Shown: in pieces, positions 22,986 through 32,512 of the stretch
Position numbering within the stretch: the stretch's first letter is position 1
Layout of the letters: each line of letters starts with the position of its first letter
NCBI RefSeq assembly: GCF_004348455.1
Contig: NZ_SMKA01000048.1
Location: 1 to 39,121, forward strand
DNA from: Kribbella albertanoniae
GTDB taxonomy: Bacteria > Actinomycetota > Actinomycetes > Propionibacteriales > Kribbellaceae
Reading direction: 5' to 3'
DNA length: 39,121 nt
Notes under the pieces: model-generated
The model's input: the letters and a program-made list of their open reading frames with translations, nothing else
Database searches by the model: none
What the model was told of the DNA's origin: nothing
Program-made: the position numbers and the translations under genes

Positions 22986-24290
22986 GTGAGCTCTCACGAC
23001 CTAGTACTCCTGGTCGTTGCTGCGGTGCTCGTGCTGCTCGCCGGTTTGCTGGCCGGTGCGGAGGCGGCACTGTCGTCGTACTCGAAGGTGCGGGCCAATG
23101 AGCAGGTCGAGCAGGGCAACCTGCGGGCCGTCCGGCTGAGCGCCCTGCTCTCCGACGCACCGCGCTACCTGAATTCGCTGCTGCTGCTCCGGCTGATCTG
23201 CGAGATCACCGCGATCGTGCTCGTCACCCAGGCACTGTCCGAGGTCTTCCAGATCACCTGGGAGCACGTCCTGATCACCGCCGTGGCGATGGTGCTGATC
23301 TCGTACGTGATCATCGGTGTCGCGCCGCGGACCCTGGGCCGGCAGCACTCGGACCGGTTCGCGATCGTCTCGGCCGGGCCGGTGATGGCGCTGACCCGGA
23401 TCCTCGGGCCGCTGCCGAAGGTGCTGATCATCATCGGTAACGCGCTCACCCCCGGCAAGGGATTCGCCGAGGGCCCGTTCGCGACCGAGGCCGAGCTGCG
23501 CGCGCTGGTCGACTACGCGGAGAAGTCCGCGGTGATCGAGTCCGGCGAGCGGCAGATGATCCACTCCGTCTTCGAGCTCGGCGACACCATCGCCCGCGAG
23601 GTGATGGTGCCGCGGACCGACATGGTCTACATCGAGAAGCACAAGAAGCTGCGCCAGCTCACCTCGCTGGCGCTGCGCTCGGGCTACTCGCGGATCCCGG
23701 TGATCGGTGAGTCCCTGGACGACATCGTCGGCGTCGTCTACCTCAAGGACGTGATGCGCCGGGTCTACGACAACGCCTCGGCCGAGTCGACCGAGCGGGT
23801 CGAGTCGGTGATGCGGCCGTGTATGTACGTGCCCGACTCCAAGCCGGTCGACGAGCTGCTGCGCGAGATGCAGGCGGCCCGGATGCACCTCGCGATCGTC
23901 GTCGACGAGTACGGCGGCACCGCGGGCCTGGTCGCGATCGAGGACATCCTCGAGGAGATCGTCGGCGAGATCACCGACGAGTACGACGAGGATCCCGACT
24001 CGGTGCAGGAGCTGTCCGACGGCGCCTTCCGGGTCTCCAGCCGATATCCGATCGACGAGCTTGGCGAGCTGTTCGGCGTACCGCTGGACGACGACGACGT
24101 CGACACCGTCGGCGGCCTGATGGCCAAGCTGCTCGGCAAGGTGCCGATCCCCGGCGCCGAGGTCGAGATCGCCGGCCTGTCGCTGACCGCGGAGCGGCCG
24201 TCGGGCCGCCGCAACCAGGTCGGTACTGTGCTGGTGCGCCGCGAGGAGCCAGCCGCCGGCCGCACCGACCAGAACCACCAGCACGCCTAG
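22986..24290 (+). CDS. CNNM/CBS-domain membrane protein (HlyC/CorC family)
   Basis: Membrane protein of 434 aa. An N-terminal CNNM (DUF21) domain with about three to four helices (about 1-170, LLVVAAVLVLLAGLLAGAEAAL...) precedes a paired CBS module (MVPRTDMVYIEKHKKL... and VMRPCMYVPDSKPVDELLREM) and a C-terminal CorC_HlyC domain (DGAFRVSSRYPIDELGELFG). The family is linked to magnesium or cobalt efflux; the old name haemolysin is misleading. The start is GTG 22986; the frame extends upstream into ybeY. The stop TAG is part of the Shine-Dalgarno sequence of the next gene. Confidence 0.92.
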   Translation: MSSHDLVLLVVAAVLVLLAGLLAGAEAALSSYSKVRANEQVEQGNLRAVRLSALLSDAPRYLNSLLLLRLICEITAIVLVTQALSEVFQITWEHVLITAVAMVLISYVIIGVAPRTLGRQHSDRFAIVSAGPVMALTRILGPLPKVLIIIGNALTPGKGFAEGPFATEAELRALVDYAEKSAVIESGERQMIHSVFELGDTIAREVMVPRTDMVYIEKHKKLRQLTSLALRSGYSRIPVIGESLDDIVGVVYLKDVMRRVYDNASAESTERVESVMRPCMYVPDSKPVDELLREMQAARMHLAIVVDEYGGTAGLVAIEDILEEIVGEITDEYDEDPDSVQELSDGAFRVSSRYPIDELGELFGVPLDDDDVDTVGGLMAKLLGKVPIPGAEVEIAGLSLTAERPSGRRNQVGTVLVRREEPAAGRTDQNHQHA

Positions 24291-24300
24291 GAGCGTTCAC

Positions 24301-24633
24301 TTGTCAGATCTTTCGGCGGAGGACGCCAAACTCGTCACGCTCGCCCGCGCGGCGCGTGCGCGTACCCGTGCGGCCGAGGGTGCCGCCGTACGCGACTCCG
24401 ACGGCCGCACGTACTCGGCGTGCACGGTCGCCCTCGACACCGTCGACCTGACCGCACTGCAGTTGGCAGTCGCCATGGCGCTGGCTTCCGGCGTGAAGGG
24501 TCTCGAGGCGGCAGCTGTCGTCACCGAGGCGGATACTGCTGACATCAACGTCGTACGGCACTTCGCCGGCGCCGCTATTCCGGTCGTCGTGGCCGATCCG
24601 ACCGGAGAGGTCCGCAATGTCATCAACACCTGA
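24301..24633 (+). CDS. Degenerate cytidine-deaminase-like protein
   Basis: A 110-aa protein at the place where actinobacterial genomes carry a cytidine-deaminase-like gene before era. The fold outline can be traced: EGAAVRDSDGRTYSACTVALDTVDLTALQLAVAMALASG...LEAAAVVTEAD. The catalytic zinc motifs are missing: the CAE position reads TAL and there is no PCxxC. It is therefore unlikely to be a working deaminase, and may be a structural or regulatory relative. The start is TTG 24301 with AGGAG (24289-24293) 7 nt upstream. It overlaps era by 17 nt. Confidence 0.8.
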   Translation: MSDLSAEDAKLVTLARAARARTRAAEGAAVRDSDGRTYSACTVALDTVDLTALQLAVAMALASGVKGLEAAAVVTEADTADINVVRHFAGAAIPVVVADPTGEVRNVINT

Positions 24634-25606
24634 GAAGCCCACCAAGGGCAAGGGCCGCCCGGCCCCCGCGCCTGCCCCCACTCAGCAGCCCACTGGGTTC
24701 AAGTCGGGGTTCGCGTGCTTCGTCGGCCGGCCGAACGCGGGCAAGTCCACGCTCACGAATGCGCTCGTCGGCCAGAAGATCGTGATCACCTCGTCGAAGC
24801 CGCAGACCACGCGGCACGCCGTACGGGGGATCGTGCACCGGCCGGACGCGCAGCTGATCCTGGTGGACACCCCCGGTCTGCACAAGCCGCGTACGCTCCT
24901 CGGTCAGCGGCTGAACGACCTGGTGAAGAGCACCTGGGCCGAGGTCGACGTGATCGGGATCTGCCTGCCGGCCAGCGACAAGATCGGCCCGGGGGACCGC
25001 TTCCTGGTCGCCGAGGCCGCGAAGGTCGCCAAGACGCCGAAGGTCGCGCTCGCCACCAAGGCGGACCTGGTCGCACCCGAGCGGATGCTCGAGCACCTGA
25101 CCGAGATCCAGGAGCTGGGGGAGGCGGCCGGGATCGAGTGGGCCGCGATCATCCCGGTGTCGGCGACTTCCGGCTTCCAGGTCGAGCTGGTCGCGAGCGA
25201 GCTGACCCAGTTGCTGCCCGACGGCTTCCCGCTCTACCCGGACGGCGACATCACCGACGAGCCCGAGGAGACCCTGGTCGCGGAGCTCATCCGTGAGGCC
25301 GCGCTGGAGGGCGTCCGCGACGAGCTGCCGCACTCGATCGCCGTCACCATCGACGAGATGGGTCTGCGCGAGGACCGTCCCGAGGACAAGCCGCTGCTCG
25401 ACATCTACGCGAACATCTTCCTCGAGCGCGACAGCCAGAAGGGCATCGTGATCGGGCACAAGGGCGCCCGGCTGCGCGAGGTCGGGGCCGAGGCCCGCCG
25501 TCAGATCGAGGCTCTGCTGGGGACGCCGGTCTACCTCGACCTGCACGTCAAGATCGCCAAGAACTGGCAGACCGACGCCAAGCACCTGCGCAAGCTCGGG
25601 TTCTGA
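24617..25606 (+). CDS. era: GTPase Era
   Basis: Essential GTPase for 16S rRNA maturation and 30S assembly. G motifs are present: G1 GRPNAGKST (37-45), G2 region QTTRH, G3 DTPG, G4 TKAD and G5 SAT. The KH RNA-binding domain has KGIVIGHKGARLREVGAEAR. An extra Pro/Ala-rich leader of about 27 residues precedes the G domain, longer than in E. coli Era. ATG 24617 has GGAGAGG (24604-24610) 6 nt upstream, lies inside the previous gene, and the stop overlaps the next start (TGATG). Confidence 0.96.
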   Translation: MSSTPEKPTKGKGRPAPAPAPTQQPTGFKSGFACFVGRPNAGKSTLTNALVGQKIVITSSKPQTTRHAVRGIVHRPDAQLILVDTPGLHKPRTLLGQRLNDLVKSTWAEVDVIGICLPASDKIGPGDRFLVAEAAKVAKTPKVALATKADLVAPERMLEHLTEIQELGEAAGIEWAAIIPVSATSGFQVELVASELTQLLPDGFPLYPDGDITDEPEETLVAELIREAALEGVRDELPHSIAVTIDEMGLREDRPEDKPLLDIYANIFLERDSQKGIVIGHKGARLREVGAEARRQIEALLGTPVYLDLHVKIAKNWQTDAKHLRKLGF

Positions 25607-26274
25607 TGGGTTTGCGGAACCCGACGTACGACGCTCTCACCGGCCCGCACGCGCTTTTCGCGGAGTCCCGCGGTAACGCCCACCGCTACCTCCCCGAGGT
25701 CGCGCCGTTCCTGAGTGTTCCCGACGAGCCGACCGAGCAGGACTGGGCCGACGCGGCCGCCCTGCTCGACCCCGGTACGACGGTCGCTCTGATGCGACCG
25801 GACTTCCCGCTGCCGGAGTCGTTCAAGCTGGACCAGCAGTTCGACCTCGTCCAGTTCGTGGCACCGGACGGGCTGGGCGCGGTCGACGATGAGGCGGTCG
25901 CTCTGACGGCGGACGACGTACCGGAGATGGTCGCCCTGGTCGCGCTCACCGACCCGGGCCCGTTCCGCACCCGCACGATCGAGCTCGGCCCGTACCTGGG
26001 CATCCGCCGGGCCGGCGAGCTGATCGCCATGGCCGGTGTCCGGCAGACGCTCCCGTCGTACGCGGAGATCAGTGCTGTCTGCACGCACCCCGACCACCGC
26101 GGTCAGGGCCTGGCGCGCCGCCTCATCCGGGCGGTCGCGGCCGAGATCACCGCAACCGGCCGCACCCCGTTCCTGCACACCGGCGGCACCAACGTCACCG
26201 CCCAACGCCTCTACACCGCCATGGGCTTCACCATCACCAACCGCATGCACGTAACCATCGTCGAAGCGGTCTAA
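25606..26274 (+). CDS. GNAT-family N-acetyltransferase
   Basis: Predicted acetyltransferase of 222 aa. The N-terminal half is divergent; the C-terminal half has the acetyl-CoA site (ISAVCTHPDHRGQGLARRLIRAVAAEI) followed by FLHTGGTNVTAQRLYTAMGF, an FR47-type pattern. The substrate is unknown. ATG 25606 overlaps the era stop by one base (TGATG), so it is translationally coupled to era. It is followed by a cluster of hairpins before the convergent tandem GNAT gene. Confidence 0.88.
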   Translation: MGLRNPTYDALTGPHALFAESRGNAHRYLPEVAPFLSVPDEPTEQDWADAAALLDPGTTVALMRPDFPLPESFKLDQQFDLVQFVAPDGLGAVDDEAVALTADDVPEMVALVALTDPGPFRTRTIELGPYLGIRRAGELIAMAGVRQTLPSYAEISAVCTHPDHRGQGLARRLIRAVAAEITATGRTPFLHTGGTNVTAQRLYTAMGFTITNRMHVTIVEAV

Positions 26275-26315
26275 CTCCCGCCCCGGTGGTTGCTCGCCGC
26301 GGCTGGGCTTACAGA

Positions 26316-26392
26316 GGGGGTGTGGACACCCTGTGGGGGGGTGTGAACAAGTAATGACCTGTTCACGCCCACCATTTCCTGTTCAAACCCCC
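26316..26392. terminator. Hairpin cluster between convergent genes
   Basis: Three overlapping inverted repeats fill the gap. GGGTGT-GG-ACACCC is centred at 26324. GTGAACA/TGTTCAC (26343-26349 and 26360-26366) is perfect. A longer pair GGGGGTGTGAACA (26337-26349) with TGTTCAAACCCCC (26380-26392) has one mismatch and competes with it. It is probably a bidirectional terminator for the two GNAT genes, without a U-tract. Confidence 0.6.
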
Positions 26393-26427
26393 GGTTGTCG
26401 GCGGGATGACTGCGAACCGCTGAGGTG

Positions 26428-27420
26428 CTACAGCTTCTTCTGGTAGTCGAGGAAGCGGGCGACGATCTCGTAGTTGAGCTGTTCGTTGATGCTGATCATG
26501 TGGTTGTTGGACTCGGCGTTCCAGGTGTCGACCCGGGCGAGCTGGGGCTCTTCCTCGCGCAGCCACTGCAGCATGCCGGCCTTGAGCAGCGCGCCGAGGC
26601 GGTGACCACGGTGATCGCGGGAAACCGACGTGTCGTGCTGCCAACCCATCTCCGGACGCTCACGCTCGACAGCGATCACGGTGTGACCGGCCAGTGCACC
26701 GGTCTCCTTCTGCCGCGCGACGAGCCGGTAGATGGTGTTGTCGCACTTCGCCTGGGCCTCTTCGTAGGCGCGCAGCCGCTCGGTGCTGTAGACGTCGTCC
26801 TCGATCTCGAGGTCGTCGGTCGGCGCGTCGTTGATCGACTCGGCGACGGCGATCATTTCCTCGACCATGTCGTCCGGCAGCGCGCCCTTGATCCGCAGCA
26901 GTTCGTACTCGGTGGACTTGGCGACAGCGCCGTCGTACAGGTTCTGTACGGCGTTCCAGTCGAGGCCGGTGAGTTCCTGCTTGCGGTTCACCTCGACGGC
27001 CTTCTGCTCGTAGCCGTGCTCGGTCGCCAGGGCGATGTCCCGCGGGGTGTCGAAGGTGTTGAGGCCCATCATGGTGCGGCCGGCGTCCCGGGCTTCCTGC
27101 TCGGCGAACGCCGTCAGCTCCGCCCAGACCGTCGTACCGTCGCGATGGTCGGGATGGACCCAGACGTCGAACCACACCTGGTCGGTGTTCTCGTACTTCG
27201 GGAAGTGCAGGCCGACCGTGCCGACCAGCGTGCCGTCGGCGTCGTGGGCCAGGTACTTCTTACCGGGGTTGAGGTCCCAGCCGTAGCGCAGTGCGTTCGC
27301 CAGCCCCTTCGGGGTCGACATCACCAGCCCCGGGCAGTCGACCTTCGCGGCGGCAGTCTCCAGGGCTGACGCGGCGGCTACGCCGGCTTCGTCGTCAGGC
27401 GACAGTCTCGTGATCTCCAC
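26428..27420 (-). CDS. Tandem GNAT N-acetyltransferase
   Basis: A 330-aa protein with two GNAT repeats. The first (about 1-150) has VWFDVWVHPDHRDGTTVWAEL, where the acetyl-CoA loop is poorly kept (no R/Q-x-x-G-x-G/A). The second (about 180-330) has TSVSRDHRGHRLGALLKAGMLQWL with an intact loop and the late motif WNAESNNHMISINEQLNY. The second half is therefore the likely active domain. It shares this layout with the first two domains of the GNAT-GNAT-Nudix protein at 37669, suggesting paralogy. Substrate unknown. ATG 27420 starts MEITRLSPDD. Confidence 0.85.
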   Translation of the reverse strand: MEITRLSPDDEAGVAAASALETAAAKVDCPGLVMSTPKGLANALRYGWDLNPGKKYLAHDADGTLVGTVGLHFPKYENTDQVWFDVWVHPDHRDGTTVWAELTAFAEQEARDAGRTMMGLNTFDTPRDIALATEHGYEQKAVEVNRKQELTGLDWNAVQNLYDGAVAKSTEYELLRIKGALPDDMVEEMIAVAESINDAPTDDLEIEDDVYSTERLRAYEEAQAKCDNTIYRLVARQKETGALAGHTVIAVERERPEMGWQHDTSVSRDHRGHRLGALLKAGMLQWLREEEPQLARVDTWNAESNNHMISINEQLNYEIVARFLDYQKKL

Positions 27421-27437
27421 AGCCCCAGAGTGCCTCC

Positions 27438-27452
27438 CGCGACCCGGTCGCG
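27438..27452. promoter_or_regulatory. 15-bp palindrome between PPOX and tandem GNAT genes
   Basis: CGCGACCCGGTCGCG has 7-bp arms around one base. It lies 18 bp upstream of the tandem GNAT start and just after the PPOX stop codon (both minus strand). It could be an operator or a short terminator stem. Confidence 0.35.
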
Positions 27453-27468
27453 CGACCCATTTAATGTG

Positions 27469-27885
27469 TCAGCTGGGCGACGGCATTCCGTAGGCGTGGT
27501 CCACGGTCATTGAGAAGATCAGCCGTTTGTCCTGCACCATCACGGCCCGGTACTCATCCCAGTCCGGGTGCTCACCCGACCCTTTCCGGTAGTAGTCGAC
27601 GAGCTCCTCGACTGTCGCGTCGTACGGGTCGGCGGCGACCGGAGTGAGCTCCGCCTTTCCTTCCAGGACCAGGTACGAGCGGCCGTTCGCACCGTTGATG
27701 TAGATGCTGGCGCGCGGGTCCCGGCGCAGGTTCTTGGTCTTCGCGCGGTCGTCGGTCAGCGAGATGCGGACGCGCTCGCCGTCGTACACATAGGTGATGT
27801 TCGACAGTTGCGGCCGGCCGTCGCGCTTGAGCGTGACGAGCACACCGAGGCCGGTAGTGCCGATCCGTTCGAGGAGGGAGGTCAT
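27469..27885 (-). CDS. PPOX-class F420-dependent oxidoreductase
   Basis: Small split-barrel flavin/deazaflavin enzyme of 138 aa. The pattern LGVLVTLKRDGRPQLSNITYVYDGERVRISLTDDRAKTKNLRRDPRASI is typical of actinobacterial F420-dependent PPOX proteins, as is the end (VMVQDKRLIFSMTVDHAYG). Physiological substrate unknown. ATG 27885 is the start, preceded by GGAGG-like sequence. It is divergent from the AGNAAV-motif gene. Confidence 0.9.
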   Translation of the reverse strand: MTSLLERIGTTGLGVLVTLKRDGRPQLSNITYVYDGERVRISLTDDRAKTKNLRRDPRASIYINGANGRSYLVLEGKAELTPVAADPYDATVEELVDYYRKGSGEHPDWDEYRAVMVQDKRLIFSMTVDHAYGMPSPS

Positions 27886-27902
27886 AGCCGAGAGCCTAGG
27901 TA

Positions 27903-27918
27903 TTCAAGTGCCCTTGAA
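27903..27918. promoter_or_regulatory. Palindrome in the divergent gap, PPOX / AGNAAV gene
   Basis: TTCAAGTGCCCTTGAA has 6-bp arms around four bases. It lies 18 bp from the PPOX start and 64 bp before the start of the divergent AGNAAV-motif gene, so it could control either or both. Confidence 0.4.
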
Positions 27919-27981
27919 GGCAAACTGCGCGGCGCGTTCGGCTCTGGTGAGCCTTCGGTGGGCGGCGGCAGAGTGGTAGGC

Positions 27982-29223
27982 ATGGAGCGGACCGGCCTGC
28001 GTGAAGACGAACGCTCCAGCCGGCCGCAGGTCAGCCGTGCCGAACCTGAGGTGAACAGCTCCCAGGCCACGATGCTCCAGCTCCAGCAGCAGGCAGGCAA
28101 TGCCGCCGTCAGCCAGAAGGTTGCCGAGCAGCAACCGGCCGTCGTCGGCCCGTCGGGCAAGCTCACCGTCAATGCCCCGGAGGAGAAGGCCACCAAGGAG
28201 CTCGGGTTCGGCCAGTTGCAGCTGGTCGCCGGAGGGTCGGCCGATTTCGAGGTCATCGCGCCAGGTGCCGGCGACAGTGCGGTCAAGGGTGCAGGCGGAG
28301 TGGTGACCGACGGCAAGGGTGCGTCGTACCAGGGTGAGGTTTCGACCGAGCTGCACAAGTTCACCAGCGGACTGCTCGAGGGCAGTGCGTGGAAGGGGAA
28401 GTTCGGCGGCGAGGCGAACGCGGACAAGGGCAAGCTCGGGCTGGAGACCTCGCTCGACGGTGAGGCGTACGAACTGAAGTTCGGGTTCACGCTGCTGGAG
28501 GTGGACGGTAAGGCCGCCGCGGACGAGCAGATCAAGTTCGCCACCCTCGAGGCCGGACTCGATCTGAAGCTCAAGGAGTTGTCCTTCACCGCCGCTGACG
28601 GAACCCAGCTCAAGATCGCCCCGAAGACCACTCTCAAGGTCGTGCTCGAACCGAACTACCGGCGGATCGCGACCTCGCTCGCCGAGAAGGCCGCAGCGCT
28701 GCTCACCGCCGAGGCACTGATCGCCGGTGGACTGATTGTGGGCGGGCTGGCCGCGATCGTCGGCACGCTGGCGACCCTCGGCGACGGTGAGGACGAGGCC
28801 AAGGCGGTCGACAACGCGGTCAAGGGCCGCGCCCAGATCGTCGACGGGTTCACCGCCGGCGCACTCGGGCAGAAGCTGTCGATCGCCGACGACTTCACCG
28901 GTGAGGGCTACAACCGCGGTCAGCAGTGGCGCCGGGACATGATGTCCGGGCAGAACGCCCAGGGCATCCCGGTGCCGGCCGTCGTACTGAACGAGAAGCT
29001 GGCCGAGATCGAGCCGCTGATCCGGGCGAGTGCGCAGAAGACCGCGAACCAACTGATGCACGAGGCCCTGGTCGAGCGCTACTGGGAGATCCACAGCTGG
29101 CAGCGGGAGCTGTGGGGCGAGATCGACACCCGTTTCATGATGCTGATGGAGGGTGGCGGATTCGGCCGGCCGGGGATCATCGAGGGTCGCGACGGCGGCG
29201 GGCGCTCGGTCCTGCCGCAGTAA
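27982..29223 (+). CDS. Unfamiliar protein with LQxxAGNAAV motif, beta-rich middle and hydrophobic hairpin
   Basis: I do not recognise this 413-aa protein as a whole. Residues 34-43 read LQQQAGNAAV, a short motif I know from N-termini of DUF4157 and other proteins linked to extracellular contractile injection systems in actinobacteria. Residues 55-225 alternate charged and aliphatic residues (for example KLGLETSLDGEAYELKFGF) and look beta-stranded. A hydrophobic stretch at about 237-267 with many Gly could be a membrane hairpin. The C-terminal 130 residues are helical and end in a Gly/Arg tail. There is no signal peptide and no HExxH protease motif. ATG 27982 is the likely start, though no Shine-Dalgarno sequence is visible and the frame is open upstream. 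It could be an exported cargo or toxin-like protein; this is inference. Confidence 0.65.
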   Translation: MERTGLREDERSSRPQVSRAEPEVNSSQATMLQLQQQAGNAAVSQKVAEQQPAVVGPSGKLTVNAPEEKATKELGFGQLQLVAGGSADFEVIAPGAGDSAVKGAGGVVTDGKGASYQGEVSTELHKFTSGLLEGSAWKGKFGGEANADKGKLGLETSLDGEAYELKFGFTLLEVDGKAAADEQIKFATLEAGLDLKLKELSFTAADGTQLKIAPKTTLKVVLEPNYRRIATSLAEKAAALLTAEALIAGGLIVGGLAAIVGTLATLGDGEDEAKAVDNAVKGRAQIVDGFTAGALGQKLSIADDFTGEGYNRGQQWRRDMMSGQNAQGIPVPAVVLNEKLAEIEPLIRASAQKTANQLMHEALVERYWEIHSWQRELWGEIDTRFMMLMEGGGFGRPGIIEGRDGGGRSVLPQ

Positions 29224-29254
29224 CGCTCCGTGTCTCGGTCCGTGGGACCCCCGG

Positions 29255-31139
<1,885 letters not shown>

Positions 31140-31152
31140 CCTAGCAAACAGT

Positions 31153-31188
31153 CGCCCGTCATCTCAAGGGATGGCGGGCGGCTTTTGC
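31153..31188 (+). terminator. Intrinsic terminator of leuA
   Basis: An 11-bp stem CGCCCGTCATC (31153-31163) with GATGGCGGGCG (31170-31180), one G-T wobble, has a 6-nt loop and is followed by GCTTTTGC. It lies 13 nt after the leuA stop codon. Confidence 0.85.
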
Positions 31189-31407
31189 GTTGCGGTCGAC
31201 CGTGATCCGGCACACACCGTGGCAGGATCGGTGCGGAGGGCGATGGTGGTCTCACGATTCGGTGTCTGTCACTTCCGAACGTCTGAAACCGTTGACTTGG
31301 TGCCTGCGGCTGCGCAAACTAGCGCCACTGTGCGCAGATCAATGCAAGAGATCGTGCATTAGACCAGTCCTATGTCAGCTCGTCGGGGTCCTCGATGGAG
31401 GTGAGCA
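31189..31407. other. Promoter region of the ABC importer operon
   Basis: No gene is seen. TTGACT (31292-31297), 17 bp and CAAACT (31315-31320) form a plausible promoter. Downstream, AATGCA (31341-31346), eight bases and TGCATT (31355-31360) form an inverted repeat that could be an operator. GGAGGTGA (31397-31404) is the ribosome site of the first permease gene. Confidence 0.5.
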
Positions 31408-32508
31408 GTGAGCGGTGCGGTCGACACACCTGCCCAACAACTGATCGAAGGGCCGGTGGACGAACCGAAGCCCTCGGCGGCGCGGCGGTTTCTCAGCGCC
31501 TGGCTGGTCCGGAGACTGGCCAAGGCGATCCTGACGATCTTCCTGGTGTCGACCCTGACGTTCTTCCTGGTCCGGCTGCTGCCGGGGAACCCGGTCGACA
31601 CCTACATCCAGACCCAGATCGCGCAGACCGGTATCTCGTACGACGACGCCGCGGCGCAGGCGAAGAACCTGTTCTCGCTGGACCCGGACGAGCCGCTGAT
31701 CCTGCAGTACCTCACCTACATGGGCAACCTGGTCCAGGGTGACTTCGGTACGTCGCTGCTCTCGCCCGGCACCACGGTCGCCCAGGTGATCCAGACCTAC
31801 CTGCCGTGGACCCTGTTCTCGGTCGGTATCGCGCAGATTCTCAGCTTCGTGCTCGGCATCATCGCCGGCATGATCATGGCGTACCGCCGGGAGAGCTGGA
31901 TCGACCATCTGCTCACCTCGATCGGATCCCTGCTGCACGCGATCCCGAACTACATCGTGGCGATCCTGATCGTCGTGTTCCTCGGCGTGAAACTGCAGGT
32001 CTTCAACCTGACCGAAGCCCGCGGTTCCTACACGCCAGGCGTCGAACCGGCGTTCAGTCTCAGCTTCCTGAACGACATCCTGTACCACGCAACCCTGCCG
32101 ATCCTGGCGTATCTGCTGACCACTGTGGGCTCGTGGGCGCTGGTGATGAAGTCGTCGACGGTCGAGACGCTCGGCGAGGACTACGTGACGGTGGCCCGGG
32201 CGCGCGGCCTGACCGACAGCCGGATCCGCACCGGGTACGTCGGACGGAACGCCGTACTGCCGCTGTTCAGTCAGCTCGCGGTGTCGCTCGGCTTCGTCGT
32301 CGGCGGCTCGATCTTCGTCGAGAAGATCTTCGGCTACCAGGGCATCGGCTTCAGCCTGTACAACGCCGTCTCCGGGCGCGACTATCCCGTTCTGCAAGGC
32401 ATCTTCCTGGTCGTCACGATCTCGGTCGTGGTGGCCAACCTGCTCGCCGATGTCCTCTACAGCCGGCTGGATCCGCGGATCCGGGTCGGCGGGAAGGCCA
32501 AGGGGTAA
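31408..32508 (+). CDS. ABC transporter permease, DppB/OppB type
   Basis: First of two membrane subunits of a peptide- or oligosaccharide-type importer (366 aa, about six helices). The N-terminal WLVRRLAKAILTIFLVSTLTFFLVRLLPGNPV is the DppB/OppB signature. The EAA-like loop is YVTVARARGLTDSRIRTGYVGRNAVLPL. GTG 31408 has GGAGG 6 nt upstream. It begins an operon of six genes with tight spacing: two permeases, two ATPases, a small membrane protein and the binding protein. Confidence 0.93.
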   Translation: MSGAVDTPAQQLIEGPVDEPKPSAARRFLSAWLVRRLAKAILTIFLVSTLTFFLVRLLPGNPVDTYIQTQIAQTGISYDDAAAQAKNLFSLDPDEPLILQYLTYMGNLVQGDFGTSLLSPGTTVAQVIQTYLPWTLFSVGIAQILSFVLGIIAGMIMAYRRESWIDHLLTSIGSLLHAIPNYIVAILIVVFLGVKLQVFNLTEARGSYTPGVEPAFSLSFLNDILYHATLPILAYLLTTVGSWALVMKSSTVETLGEDYVTVARARGLTDSRIRTGYVGRNAVLPLFSQLAVSLGFVVGGSIFVEKIFGYQGIGFSLYNAVSGRDYPVLQGIFLVVTISVVVANLLADVLYSRLDPRIRVGGKAKG

Positions 32509-32512
32509 GCGC

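Noticed and set aside
31360..31369. TAGACCAGTC resembling half of a DasR site
   Set aside because: Only one half of the palindrome is present; the left half does not match.
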